Counted from the stretch's first letter, positions 32,322 to 41,759 are shown. The stretch is DNA of 64,000 nucleotides from an uncultured Planctomycetota bacterium (GCA_903892515.1 CAITIS010000091.1:62001-126000), one strand, 5' to 3'. Numbers and translations are program-made. The notes: a model not told the origin generated them from the sequence alone.

Positions 32322-32365
32322 CCAATGCGGCAAAGTCACGGGCCCCGACTGCCGCTATACATTGG
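32322..32365 (-). terminator. Probable terminator of the serine hydrolase gene
   Basis: Nested inverted repeat just after the stop codon at 32374: CCAATG pairs with CATTGG, and GCGGC with GCCGC inside it. A short T-rich stretch (CTTTATT) follows on the minus strand. The T tract is weak. Confidence 0.5.
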
Positions 32366-32373
32366 CCGGCCGC

Positions 32374-34998
32374 TCAGTTGCTCGGCTGCGTCGCCGGCCG
32401 AGAGGTCGGCCTCACCGGCGAGATGGCGCAGTCCATCACGAGTTTCTGGAAGTCGGTTTCGTACTTCGTGAAGTTCGCCCCGGCGGCGTTGCGGCACATC
32501 GTCACGAACATGTCATTGGCCAGGTCGATACGGATGATGCTGCTGGAGGCTGAGCCGTGGCCGAAGCACGTGTCGCTGAAGATGGTCCTGTACGGCGTTG
32601 TGCCGACGCCGGTGTCGAGCGTTGCACTGGGCCCGAGGATCTTGGTCTGGCGGATCGGGAGCATCTTCGCGAACGTTTCTTCCGAAAAGAACCGATGCGG
32701 GCCGTACGCGCCCTTATTCAGGAGCATCTGGGCGACCTTGCCCAGTTCCAGCGCGTTCATTCTGCCTGAGCCGGCGGCCTCGAAGACCCGCGCCGTGTCG
32801 CAGCCCAGCGGGCCGAAGAGGTGCTTGTGGAAGTAGACCGGCAGGCAATCGCCCGAGACGGCCTCGGCCACCTGCATGCCCATGTTGATGCCCGTGCCGC
32901 TATAGTTCCAGCGCGCTCCGACGGTGCACTGGTCGAGCATCTCGCCGACCCGTTCGCTGTAGTCGGTGAAGCCCTCGCCTGGCCAGAAGTCCATGCCGGC
33001 CGTGTGGGAGAAGACGTGCCGCAACGTCGGCTTGGCGTTCACGGGAACACGCAGGGCCGGCAGGTACGTCTCAATCGGTTCGTCGAGGTTAACCAGACCC
33101 TGATCTGCCAGCATCATGACGTTCGTGCCCGAGAGCAGCTTGGTGATGGACGCGATCCACGATGTGGTCTCGACCGTCATGGGCTTGCCCTCCCGCTGGC
33201 CATAGGCCTTGCTCAGCACGATGACCCCGTGGCGGGCGATGCAGACGTTGAAGCCCTCGTCGCTGTCATTGGCCCAGGTCGTCAGGAACTCGTCGAGCCG
33301 ACGGACCGAATCGTCGGCAAAGCCGGCCTCGGCGAGAGTTCCTTCGCGCAGCACGCGGGCCTTGTCTGCGGCTGGTTTGGGGCACACGAACGGCTGGTCT
33401 GCCTTGCTCGCCTGGCTGTAGATCGTCCGTCGCAGGCCAACCCACCATTGGCGGTCCATGGACTCAGCGTCATTCCAAAAGCCGGCCGATTCGGGCTGTT
33501 GATTCGCCAAGTCGTAACTGGCCGCCAGCAGCACCGCCGCATTGCGGCCACTGAGGGCGCCAACTCGCAGCCACTTGTTCAGCGACTCGACGTCACCCTT
33601 GAGGCACTCGCAGGCGGCAGGTTGCGAGGCGGCAATTGCCGCCGGCAGAGCCAGTGCGCCGCCCAGCCCCTCTGGCTCGTTGGTCGGGGTGCGGAAGAGC
33701 GTCACAAAGCGGCGCATGTGCAGGCCATCGGCTGTGCGAATGTCGGCCACTGCGCCGTAGCGTCCCGGGCGAAGTGCCGACCCGACGGACTTGCAGTCGC
33801 TGTCGTAGTACGTGACGGTGATGTTGTACGGGCCGATCAGGGCCTCGCTGAAGCCAGGCCGCTCGAAGTCGATTCGCGGCAATTGCTCGCCACTGAAGAC
33901 GGCGGGAAAGGCCACGACCGTCTGCTGCACCGACATCTCGCGCCGCAGCGTGGACAGCTTGGGCGGTGCGTCAACGATATCGAGCGGCTTGCCCTCGACG
34001 CGGAAGCTGAATTGGCGCCGAGCATCGCCGGCCGGCAGCGGCATACGGATCGCCGCCTGGCAGCGCCCGAAGCCATCTTTGCCCAGCGTGGCCGAGCTGA
34101 TCGGCTTCCCGTCGCAGACCACTTCAACGCTCTTGCCGGCCAGTGCCTCAGGCGTGACTGCGCGAAGTACCAACTGACACGTCTCGGAATCGACATAGCA
34201 GCAGGCCCGGCTGGTCGGGGCCGACGCGGAATCCCACAGCCGGATGCGGTGCATGTGGTCCGGGGCCCAGCTGACGCCCGTGCCGGGATACCACACGGCA
34301 CGATAGTCGTCGCCGCGACCGGGGTCGGCGTCATTGAACCAGATCTGGAATGCAGCCTCGCGCCCCTTCGATGGTTGGATGTCCAAGCTGCTCCAGGGCA
34401 GGAGGAATTCCGCTACGTAGCCGCCGCTGATGCGGCGAACGGCGCGCTTCGCCTCGGCCGATCTGGCGGAAAGCTCAGGCTTGCGCCAGTCGTAGAATGT
34501 GCACTGCGGCTTGGTGATCTTGCTCGAAAGCCCGGGCGAGAAACACCACTGACATAGGTTGCGTTCGCCGCGACGCGACCCCAGGAACATTTCAATGCTA
34601 TCGGCGTCGTAGATGCTCGTGCTTTCCTCGGCACGGTCGTCCCAGACCGTCGCCAGCACGAGCAGGCCTTCCTCATTCCAGCCCAGGCGAAACTTTGCGG
34701 CGTGATCGCTGGGACTGCGTGGGGGGCCTTCCATCGGTATCACGACGTCGACGGGGAAGCCCTTGTCGCCCCAGTCATCGACGTTGCCATCGATGACGAT
34801 TCTTTCCAGCCGCGGGACGTCAAAGACCGGGCTGGCCGCGGCCGCAGGCGCAGCGGTCGGCGCTGACGCGGATCGCGGTGCCCCGGCCGCAGTGACAGAC
34901 GCTGGGCCCGCGCCGCCGCTCGCGGGCACGCAACTTGACAGCAGCAGGCTCAGCGACAAAGCGACAAGTGCAAGACGCGATGTGACCCCGAAGTTCAT
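32374..34998 (-). CDS. Lipoprotein: CBM9-like domain fused to class C beta-lactamase/DD-peptidase-type serine hydrolase
   Basis: 874 residues. The start at 34998 is chosen over a 72-codon longer frame because it gives a lipoprotein signal (LALVALSLSLLLSSC, lipid Cys23) and has AAGGAATT upstream. Residues about 60-257 resemble a CBM9/DOMON-like sugar-binding domain (IDGNVDDWGD, ADSIEMFLG). Residues about 550-874 are a serine beta-lactamase-like domain: SITK gives Ser617 and Lys620, YSG at Tyr699 replaces the usual YxN, and GHGSAS stands for the third motif. About 290 residues between the two domains are unassigned. Lipid anchoring implies an envelope location. The family includes esterases, D-amino-acid peptidases and penicillin-binding proteins, so the substrate is unknown; the fused CBM9 suggests carbohydrate esters or peptidoglycan (inference). 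Confidence 0.85.
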   Translation of the reverse strand: MNFGVTSRLALVALSLSLLLSSCVPASGGAGPASVTAAGAPRSASAPTAAPAAAASPVFDVPRLERIVIDGNVDDWGDKGFPVDVVIPMEGPPRSPSDHAAKFRLGWNEEGLLVLATVWDDRAEESTSIYDADSIEMFLGSRRGERNLCQWCFSPGLSSKITKPQCTFYDWRKPELSARSAEAKRAVRRISGGYVAEFLLPWSSLDIQPSKGREAAFQIWFNDADPGRGDDYRAVWYPGTGVSWAPDHMHRIRLWDSASAPTSRACCYVDSETCQLVLRAVTPEALAGKSVEVVCDGKPISSATLGKDGFGRCQAAIRMPLPAGDARRQFSFRVEGKPLDIVDAPPKLSTLRREMSVQQTVVAFPAVFSGEQLPRIDFERPGFSEALIGPYNITVTYYDSDCKSVGSALRPGRYGAVADIRTADGLHMRRFVTLFRTPTNEPEGLGGALALPAAIAASQPAACECLKGDVESLNKWLRVGALSGRNAAVLLAASYDLANQQPESAGFWNDAESMDRQWWVGLRRTIYSQASKADQPFVCPKPAADKARVLREGTLAEAGFADDSVRRLDEFLTTWANDSDEGFNVCIARHGVIVLSKAYGQREGKPMTVETTSWIASITKLLSGTNVMMLADQGLVNLDEPIETYLPALRVPVNAKPTLRHVFSHTAGMDFWPGEGFTDYSERVGEMLDQCTVGARWNYSGTGINMGMQVAEAVSGDCLPVYFHKHLFGPLGCDTARVFEAAGSGRMNALELGKVAQMLLNKGAYGPHRFFSEETFAKMLPIRQTKILGPSATLDTGVGTTPYRTIFSDTCFGHGSASSSIIRIDLANDMFVTMCRNAAGANFTKYETDFQKLVMDCAISPVRPTSRPATQPSN

Positions 34999-35484
34999 GG
35001 CAATTCCTTTTTTGGCCGGAAGATGGCAACGTTCGAGCCGGAGGATTATGCCGCGCAAAGGTGGGCAAACGCAACGGAAAGCCGCCTTGAAGTTCAGCTT
35101 GAGACGTGTTGACTCTCCCAAAGCGTCAATCCACGCATGCGCACGCGTGTTCAACGGATGCGCAATTCGGTCCGGCATGCCCGTCGTGCGCTGCGACAGA
35201 GAGTCCATCGTCATCGACGTCCCGATGAACCTGCGACGGCGTTTCCGTTATCCCTCGACATCTGACTTCCGCCGCAGGAGCCGGGGGCGAAGTGGTTAGT
35301 ATTCGCTTCTGACGGCAACGTTTAGACATCGCCAGAACGGCTCAAGGAGCCTCGGAGGCGATGCGCTAGCCCACACATCCCAGTTCGCGCCCTTCGGACC
35401 CAACAGTACCGAGCGGGATGCAAGAACGCCGTCGTCGTACCCCGCACCACCAGCCCGCGTTCAGATCGACGACCTCGCATAGCT
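34999..35484. other. Gap between serine hydrolase and beta-helix genes
   Basis: About 490 nt without a supportable gene. It carries the serine hydrolase ribosome binding site and presumably its promoter. The only structure noted is the stem-loop at 35327-35363, listed separately. Confidence 0.45.
35327..35363 (-). terminator. Stem-loop downstream of beta-helix gene
   Basis: Nested inverted repeats: CATCGCC/GGCGATG enclose GGCTC/GAGCC with a 3-nt loop. It lies about 120 nt past the stop of the upstream gene. There is no T tract, so a termination role is only possible. Confidence 0.3.
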
Positions 35485-37773
35485 CTACAGGGCCATGGCT
35501 CCGAGCAAGTCGAACGCCACGGTATCGACAGTTCCCTTGACGGGCGGAACCCGCCACTTCTGCGCCTTGGGCCAGGTCACCGCACGCAGCGCCGGTCCGG
35601 TGCTGGCCGTGGCCGGCACAGCCAGCGGGCCGGAATTCGAGAACGACGTTGAGGCAGCGATAACGGTTGTGGTCACATTCAACGCGCACAGCGGAGCAAC
35701 GGGTCCAACGGCAGGCGTCGAGGTCCTCAGGCCTGTCCCGCCAGAAGGCGTGACGCTGTTGGCCAGGTCGGCCGGGCCGGCCATCGGCGCGGCAGCCGGC
35801 GCGGCCGACACGTACGACGTGCCAAAGTTGCGTTCCAGGATGATGTAGTCCTGGAAGTTCACCACGCCGTCATTGTTGAAGTCGCCGCCTTCCCAACCCA
35901 TGTTGGCCTGGCCGAAATTGCGCTCCAGCACGATGTAGTCCTGGAAGTTCGTCACGCCGTCGAGGTTGGCGTCACCCACGGGCTTGCCTTCCATGGCGCC
36001 GATCCAGCCATTGGTCGGGGCCACGTTGTCGGCGGCGGCCTTGTAGGCTATGTTGGTCGGGATGTACCCGTTGGACACCCAGTCGATCATCTGTGGAACC
36101 AACTCGGGATGCTGGATCATCCAGGCCATGGCGGCCGGCACATCGTTATCCACGGTGCTGGGCGTGACGCCCGAGTGCGTGCGGTAGTAGTTGGTCAGGT
36201 CGCGCGTCGGATCGATGAAGTTGGGGTTCTGGCCGTCGACGTCATGGGCGCCGGGGGCCGAACTCGACCTCATGAGGTAGCTGGTGTTGTACAAGGCGTT
36301 ATAGTCGCAATTCTGCGGCAGCACGGGATCGACGTACGCCGGCTCCAAGGCGTACTGGTCGATCAGGTGGCCGCTGCCGCCGGTGAGGACGCCCGGCAGG
36401 GCGAAGCCGATGTTGCTCTTGAATTCGGCCAAGCCGCCGGTCACTCCGCCATGCTGGACGTCGGTCCTGACTCCCGGATTGTTCCCAATGGCGATGGTAT
36501 TGTGATCGTAGTACACCTGCGTCCCACCGACGAAGCCCAGCGACGAACCGGCGCCGGGATACGGCCCGCCGATATGCGGCAGCGCAAAGCTGCGCTTCAC
36601 TACGTTGTTCTTGACGTAGTTACTTAACATCATGTTCCCGTCGTCGACGTCGTGGCCCAGCGGCACATCGATGAAGACCTGGTTGTAGGTTTCATTGGTG
36701 GCCATGCTGGAGATGTGAGGGTTGCTCGCACTGGGGGTGATGCACGTCAGATACGTCCGGTTGTACACGCCTGTCCGCGAGTTGAAATAGCCGTTGTCTG
36801 AATTCGTGATGTCTATGAGGTTGTCCGACCAGAGGTTGAAGTTGTGCGTAATATTCTCATCCAGCCAGGGAGCGCCGTTAAAGACGCAGGATGTAATGTT
36901 GTTCATGGACTGCATGAATGGTTTGCCGTCCATGCTGACGGTCGTCAGGTTGGCCAGTGACTTGCCGTAAATATACGGGGTAAACCCGCCCCAGCCCGAC
37001 ACGATGGGGGTCTGGGTGAAGATCGAATTAGAGATGGTGAATTGGGTCGTGACGAGGCCCTGATACATGTTCAGGTACATGCTGACCCGCGTGAAGGTGC
37101 AGTGGTCGAGGGACTTTATCGTCGCCCCGTCGGACGGCCAGATGTTCAAGCCAAAGTGAGTGTTGTCGCCGTTGAGGTCGGAGAAGTCCGTGTACGTTCC
37201 CGCGACGTTTCCGGGCGCGTACCCTCCCGAGTCGTTCCGGATATATGCCGTCAGGCCGGCCGTGCCCACCTTGGTGCGGAAATAGCAGTGACTGGCGCTG
37301 GTGCCGTGGAAGTATATGTTGATCTGGTCGGCGCCGGCGGAGTGAACTTTGGGGTTAATCCCGGCTGACGCGTCAAAGTCGATACCTGCCCCGGCCGAGA
37401 CGTCGATCACGCTCTTGTTCTTGGTCAGGATATTGCCCTGCACTGTCAGCGGAGCTGAGACGAACAGCGTCTTGTCCCCCAGGTTCGTGCTGGCGTTAAG
37501 AGTAATGACGTCGCCGGAACCCGTGCCCACTGTCGTGGTCACGTCGACGGTGATCTTGCCGGCGATGGTCACGGTGTCGCCGGCGCCGGGAATGTGGGTG
37601 ACGGCCCCGCCATCTTGCGTGGCCCAGGTACCTATGGCTGACCAGTTGCCCGTGCCGGTAGTGCTGACAAAGGCGCTCAGCAACTCGCGTCGTTCCAGGG
37701 CCTCCATCGACACAAAAGCAGTCGAACAAATGTTCGCACGACGACCCTTGGCACTCTTGGCGCAATCCTTCAC
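35485..37773 (-). CDS. Secreted parallel beta-helix protein with LEPR-like signal, G8-like domain and dockerin-like repeats
   Basis: 762 residues from the GTG at 37773, which is preceded by AGAGGAG; an ATG-like frame start ten codons upstream lacks such a site. The export-type motif MEALERRELLS lies at about 23-33. A G8-like segment follows (WSAIGTWATQDGG, GDTVTIAGKITVDVTTTV), then a long Asn/Ser/Thr/Gly-rich beta-helix region. Around residues 599-650 are two dockerin/EF-hand-like repeats (GDANLDGVTNFQDYIVLERN and GDFNNDGVVNFQDYIILERN). The C-terminus is an Ala/Pro/Ser/Thr-rich linker and a short basic-hydrophobic end, with no PEP-CTERM motif. The dockerin-like block is shared with the next gene upstream. 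It is probably a surface or polysaccharide-associated protein; the function is not identifiable. Confidence 0.83.
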   Translation of the reverse strand: MKDCAKSAKGRRANICSTAFVSMEALERRELLSAFVSTTGTGNWSAIGTWATQDGGAVTHIPGAGDTVTIAGKITVDVTTTVGTGSGDVITLNASTNLGDKTLFVSAPLTVQGNILTKNKSVIDVSAGAGIDFDASAGINPKVHSAGADQINIYFHGTSASHCYFRTKVGTAGLTAYIRNDSGGYAPGNVAGTYTDFSDLNGDNTHFGLNIWPSDGATIKSLDHCTFTRVSMYLNMYQGLVTTQFTISNSIFTQTPIVSGWGGFTPYIYGKSLANLTTVSMDGKPFMQSMNNITSCVFNGAPWLDENITHNFNLWSDNLIDITNSDNGYFNSRTGVYNRTYLTCITPSASNPHISSMATNETYNQVFIDVPLGHDVDDGNMMLSNYVKNNVVKRSFALPHIGGPYPGAGSSLGFVGGTQVYYDHNTIAIGNNPGVRTDVQHGGVTGGLAEFKSNIGFALPGVLTGGSGHLIDQYALEPAYVDPVLPQNCDYNALYNTSYLMRSSSAPGAHDVDGQNPNFIDPTRDLTNYYRTHSGVTPSTVDNDVPAAMAWMIQHPELVPQMIDWVSNGYIPTNIAYKAAADNVAPTNGWIGAMEGKPVGDANLDGVTNFQDYIVLERNFGQANMGWEGGDFNNDGVVNFQDYIILERNFGTSYVSAAPAAAPMAGPADLANSVTPSGGTGLRTSTPAVGPVAPLCALNVTTTVIAASTSFSNSGPLAVPATASTGPALRAVTWPKAQKWRVPPVKGTVDTVAFDLLGAMAL

Positions 37774-37803
37774 GATGTTCTCCTCTGGTGACAATGCACA
37801 CAC

Positions 37804-37925
37804 TCTTCAAACGCCACCATCGCCGCTTCCACAGGCCAACCGGCGACAGCAAGCCGGCCAGCCTCTTCGCCAGACAAGGCAGGCAAGTTCTATGACTCGA
37901 CCTGCCTCGTCAGTCAGATCGATCC
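37804..37925. other. Gap with a 7-bp inverted repeat
   Basis: An AGGCAGG/CCTGCCT inverted repeat (37877-37907, 17-nt loop) lies just past the stop of the upstream beta-helix gene. It has no T tract; it is a weak terminator candidate. Confidence 0.3.
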
Positions 37926-39704
37926 TTACCCAAGTGTGGACTTCCGCCGCAGCATGGCCAAGCCGCCAATGGCCAGCAGGACCAGCGTCATCGGCTCGGG
38001 CACGCTCTTGCCAAAACTGCCTTCCAGGATGATGTAGTCCTTGAAATCGACCACGGCGTTGCCGTCAAAATCGCCCATCGCCCACGTGGCGCTGGTCTTG
38101 CCGAAATTGCGCTCCAGGACGATGTAATCCTTGAAGTCGGTCACACGGTTGAGGTCTGCGTCGCCGGCCAACAGGGCCACTTCGACCGCGCCGATGTCAA
38201 CCGCACCATAAGTGACACCAGGATCGGATGCGTCAGTCGGCTTGCCAGCGTTGATCAGGGCTGAGCCTGCCACCGGCGTATACGCCTGCCGATACAGGGC
38301 CAGCAGTTGCGCGTTGGTGTACGTGCCGGCCAGCATGTCCGCGTCGCTGTACGGATCGACGAAACTGGCGTTGTTCACCAGCGTCGACGGATCGAAAGCC
38401 GCCCCGCGCGTCAACTGCACGTCGTGCATGCCAAAGCCGTCGTCGCCTTCGACCTTGCCGGTGAGCTGGATGCCCGAGAAGCGGTTCGACGTACCTGGGC
38501 GGCCGTCGCTGACGTTTGTACCTGCCCAGCAGTTGTAATCGATGTAGGAAAGCGTGTCGGCGTACGTCCCCGGATTCATGGCGTTCTGCTCGTCATATGC
38601 CCGCCCTCCGCGCAGGAACAGGTTGTCGCGGACGTTGATGTTGCTGGGCTTGGCGCCGGTCGGCAGGTGGTTGAGCGACACCTGGGGGACGGTGCCGCCG
38701 CGACCATCGAAGGTGTTGTTGCGGATGGTCGCGCCAGAGAGCAGAGTCGAGCCCAGGCCGAGGATCGAGCCATAGCAGTTATTCAGGAAGAGGTTCCGCT
38801 CGATGACGACGTTACTCTGCCCGCCACAGATGTTCTCGTGAGTCGGATCGCCGTTCTGTGTGACTTCACTGGGCGTGAATGACTCCAGGACATTGCCATC
38901 GATGTGGCCGCCCACGTCGCTCATACTCCACGTGCAGCCACGAATGATGTTGTCTCGGATCTCGCCCTTGGTGTGCATGATGCCGTACTGCTGCCCGTGA
39001 ATCGTGTTGTGGATGTAGTTGTCCTCGATCACGAAATTGCTGTAGACGCCGCTGCCGCCGCTGGCGCCGGCCCACACCGTGCTATTGATCATGTTGTTAT
39101 GGGCAATCAGAGAGGTGCCGCTGCTGGTGTACAGCATGGAATTCTGCAGCGTGTTGTGCTGGAAGCTGACGGGCTTGCCGTAGCCCCAGGCATCGAGTTC
39201 CTTCACGTCGTGAATGTCGCAGCCGCTGATCGTCGTAGAGCCGCTCGCGCTGGAAAACCACCCGCCGCTGTTGGTGACGGACGAGCTGGTCATCGAAAAT
39301 CCGCCGCTGCCAGCCGTCACGTACAGCCAACGGTCGCGAGCGCCGCCGACAACGGGTGCCATGCCCGACACGATGCAGTTGCTGAGCGTCATGCCCACCA
39401 TGTTGCCGGTGAACTGGCCGCTCTGGCTGCCCGTGAACTGGATCGGCGCCGCGGCCGTCCCTTGGGCCATGAACGTGCCGGCGTTGCTGAACTTGATATT
39501 GCCTGTGCCGACGAAGTTCACGGTCGTACCGGGCTGGACCGTCAGGCTGGCATTGGAGTTCACCGTAACGGTGCCGTCTACCGTGACGGTGCCCGACCAC
39601 ACCGTATTGCTCGAAATGGTCTGATCGCCGGCCAGGGCGAGCGTGGCGGAAACTGTCAGGGCAAACACGACTGCAGCAATCGATAGCTTATGCACAGTAT
39701 ACAC
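37926..39704 (-). CDS. PEP-CTERM right-handed beta-helix protein with dockerin-like repeats
   Basis: 592 residues. The GTG at 39704 is preferred (GGAG 6 nt upstream); another in-frame GTG lies at 39719. A signal peptide (LSIAAVVFALTVSATLALA) precedes a NosD/pectate-lyase-like beta-helix with repeated N-N and SNxxI rungs (ISGCDIHDV, VIEDNYIHNT, VIERNLFLNN, IRNNTFDG). Two dockerin-like repeats lie near 511-570 (GDADLNRVTDFKDYIVLERN and GDFDGNAVVDFKDYIILEGS). It ends with a PEP-CTERM tail: VPEPMTLVLLAIGGLAMLRRK. PEP-CTERM proteins are normally processed by an exosortase, but none is in this window. No catalytic residues are evident, so a binding or structural role is as likely as lyase activity. 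Confidence 0.86.
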   Translation of the reverse strand: MYTVHKLSIAAVVFALTVSATLALAGDQTISSNTVWSGTVTVDGTVTVNSNASLTVQPGTTVNFVGTGNIKFSNAGTFMAQGTAAAPIQFTGSQSGQFTGNMVGMTLSNCIVSGMAPVVGGARDRWLYVTAGSGGFSMTSSSVTNSGGWFSSASGSTTISGCDIHDVKELDAWGYGKPVSFQHNTLQNSMLYTSSGTSLIAHNNMINSTVWAGASGGSGVYSNFVIEDNYIHNTIHGQQYGIMHTKGEIRDNIIRGCTWSMSDVGGHIDGNVLESFTPSEVTQNGDPTHENICGGQSNVVIERNLFLNNCYGSILGLGSTLLSGATIRNNTFDGRGGTVPQVSLNHLPTGAKPSNINVRDNLFLRGGRAYDEQNAMNPGTYADTLSYIDYNCWAGTNVSDGRPGTSNRFSGIQLTGKVEGDDGFGMHDVQLTRGAAFDPSTLVNNASFVDPYSDADMLAGTYTNAQLLALYRQAYTPVAGSALINAGKPTDASDPGVTYGAVDIGAVEVALLAGDADLNRVTDFKDYIVLERNFGKTSATWAMGDFDGNAVVDFKDYIILEGSFGKSVPEPMTLVLLAIGGLAMLRRKSTLG

Positions 39705-39864
39705 AGTTAACTCCGGCACGAAGATATATGGTGCGTCGCTCCAGTGGCGGGATTCCCGGCCAGTGTTTGCCGACGGACCTTCCGACGGCGGCGACGCCGA
39801 TCCTACTCAAAACATCAACTCCGATAAGCCGCTTCTCGCAGAAACATTCCTTCGCCGAAAGAAC

Positions 39865-39885
39865 GGGCAGGCCCAAGGCCTGCCC
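39865..39885 (-). terminator. Hairpin terminator of the PEP-CTERM gene
   Basis: Perfect 9-bp stem GGGCAGGCC/GGCCTGCCC with a 3-nt loop, 30 nt past the stop codon at 39916. It is followed by GTTCTTTC on the minus strand, a short and interrupted T tract. Confidence 0.65.
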
Positions 39886-39915
39886 GCCCTTCAACGAATG
39901 CTCATCATGACAGAG

Positions 39916-41385
39916 CTAGCACGCCCGCCGCCGCAGCATCGCCAAGCCGCCAATGGCCAGCAGCGACAGCGTCATCGGCTCGGGCGAGAACTGCACGCGA
40001 ACGCTTTCCATGCCGTTGCCGGCATCGGCGACATAGTAACGGAATTGGCCGGCGCCCGGGGCGGTGCCCGTCACTCGCGTGTAGCCCAAGCCGTTCAGCA
40101 TCGCGACAAGGTTATCGCCCGTCACCGTCGGCACTTCGCTGCCGATAACCAGGCTGGTGCTCGTGCTGCCGTACCTGACGGTCGGGGCTACCACCAAGTC
40201 GAAGTTGCCCGCAGCCGTGCTGAGGTCGCCCAGCGCGCTGAAGTTGATTCCGTTGTAAATCGTGGCGATCTTGCCGGCCGTGGAAAGCAGCAACTTATCT
40301 GCTGAAGTTGGCCCAATCTTCAGGGAAACAATCTGGCCGTTGTTCTCGTTGAAGTTGCCGTTCTTGATTTCAATCGTGCCGGTCGTTGAGGCGTCGCCTG
40401 GGGCGAGCTTGTACGTACCGGCCGCCCCGGAGACGGTGAGGGATACGTCAAGGTTGTCGATGACGCCAGTGCCCATCAACAATCCTGGAGACGCTGCCCC
40501 GGAGAAGCTTGAAGCGTTGCCGTAAAGCGACTGGTGAGTGGTGGCCACGATCGATCCGCCTGCCAGAAGGATCTTCGAGCCTGGCTCCCACCCGTTGCCC
40601 TGCGAGCCGCCGCCAATCTGAGGAGTGCTTGTGCCGGTCAGATTGACGGTCCCGCCGATTCGCAGTGTGCCGCCGGGCCGGTACTCGCCGATGGTTAACT
40701 TGCCGGCGCAATTGAGGACGCCATCAATCTGCAAGGTTCCTTCGTACGGGACGGCGATGTTCCCGATGCCGAGGCGGATTCTGGAGGTGGAAGCCACGTT
40801 CATCGTGCTGCCGGCCTTGACCCAGACAAGTCCGGACTGATCGACAACCAGTGCGCCGCTGCTGCTGTTGCCGGTGCCGTTCCAAGTGCCATTGATATTG
40901 ACGGTACCGCCGTCCACGATAAAGTCATGCTGCCGCGACCCGACCACGCGGGGGCCGGCGTTGTAGCCGATCTGAACCGTGTCGGCCCCCGTGAAGATCA
41001 TCGTTCCGGATTTGACCGTCACGGTCGCGACGTAAGGCGTGCCGTAATCCGTGATTCCCAAGCCGCTCCCCAGGTCGCCGGCAGAGACGACGCTAAGTGT
41101 CTTGCCTGTTCCCAGGTCGAACGTCGTCGCGCCGCCGTCAAACCCCTGCCAGCACCCAATGGACATGTTGCCGCTGAGTGTATACGTGCTGGCCTGCGCG
41201 CCGCCGAAGTACGCGCCTTGCGCCGAGGTGGGAACCCCACCGCTCCAGGTTGCCGTTTGGAGCAGGTCCTGCGCGGTGGCGGAGGTATTGGCTGCACGCC
41301 ATGTGATCGCCTGCGATTGCCCACAAATGCTCAATGCCAGTGCGGATACGGCAAGGAATGCCAATAAAGACGTGTGTGTTCTCAT
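39916..41385 (-). CDS. PEP-CTERM autotransporter-type beta-rich protein
   Basis: 489 residues. AAGGGACAG precedes the ATG. The signal peptide is MRTHTSLLAFLAVSALALS through GQSQA. The body is Gly/Thr/Ser/Asn-rich, with repeated short beta rungs (GTMIFTGADTVQIG, GTLQIDGVLNCAGKLTIGE, GTLRIGGTVNLTGT) typical of the beta-helical passenger-like proteins common in Phycisphaerae. It ends SPEPMTLSLLAIGGLAMLRRRAC, a PEP-CTERM sorting tail almost identical to that of the neighbouring beta-helix protein. The gene is divergent from an AraC/XylR-type regulator, and the intergenic region carries a direct repeat that could be its operator. The function is unknown. Confidence 0.85.
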   Translation of the reverse strand: MRTHTSLLAFLAVSALALSICGQSQAITWRAANTSATAQDLLQTATWSGGVPTSAQGAYFGGAQASTYTLSGNMSIGCWQGFDGGATTFDLGTGKTLSVVSAGDLGSGLGITDYGTPYVATVTVKSGTMIFTGADTVQIGYNAGPRVVGSRQHDFIVDGGTVNINGTWNGTGNSSSGALVVDQSGLVWVKAGSTMNVASTSRIRLGIGNIAVPYEGTLQIDGVLNCAGKLTIGEYRPGGTLRIGGTVNLTGTSTPQIGGGSQGNGWEPGSKILLAGGSIVATTHQSLYGNASSFSGAASPGLLMGTGVIDNLDVSLTVSGAAGTYKLAPGDASTTGTIEIKNGNFNENNGQIVSLKIGPTSADKLLLSTAGKIATIYNGINFSALGDLSTAAGNFDLVVAPTVRYGSTSTSLVIGSEVPTVTGDNLVAMLNGLGYTRVTGTAPGAGQFRYYVADAGNGMESVRVQFSPEPMTLSLLAIGGLAMLRRRAC

Positions 41386-41759
41386 TTGCTGTCCCTTCCT
41401 CTTTAGAAACGAATTGCCAGGCTCGGTTGCGATGCCTCCTGAACTGCTTCCCTTCCAGCTACGTTACACGACAGCCGACTTGAATCAAGGTCGATGCCCC
41501 GATCCCTCAGGTATAAGAGTATTGCGATTCGCCGTTTTCGTCCAGCCGCGTTTTGCGCCAAATCGCTATGCGTTTTGTGCCATGCTGAACGGTCCAAACT
41601 GGGCGGGAGCGAGGAACCATCAGGAACAGACGCTCCGATCAAAGCCGGCGTCAGGGCCATGATCCAAGACGCGGGTGACAACGAACGCCCGCCCCAGAGC
41701 AACGGGGCGGAACAGGGAGCAATCGCTTTCACCTGAAGCAGGCTGTTTTCTATGCGGCC
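41386..41759. other. Divergent regulatory region, possibly with remnant of a longer regulator gene
   Basis: 374 nt between the PEP-CTERM gene and the XylR-like gene. It holds the 22-bp-period direct repeat at 41548-41582. In the regulator's frame an open stretch continues upstream of the ATG to about 41679 and encodes KQAVFYAAMDVLNRM, which resembles the linker of full-length XylR proteins, so part of this gap may be ancestral coding sequence. Confidence 0.5.
41548..41582. promoter_or_regulatory. Direct-repeat operator candidate
   Basis: GCGTTTTGCGCCA (41548-41560) is repeated as GCGTTTTGTGCCA (41570-41582), 12 of 13 bases identical with a 22-bp period (two helical turns). A weaker third copy (CGTTTTCGTCCA) begins at 41533. 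AraC-family dimers bind direct repeats with about this period, and an AraC-type gene starts 178 nt downstream. Confidence 0.55.

Noticed and set aside
31853-32325. Overlapping minus-strand frames of 93-146 codons
   Set aside because: No ribosome binding site, no homology I can recognise, and unusual Arg/Ser/Pro composition typical of spurious frames.
34999-35214. 72-codon N-terminal extension of the serine hydrolase
   Set aside because: It would bury the lipoprotein signal; the inner start has AAGGAATT and a clean lipobox.
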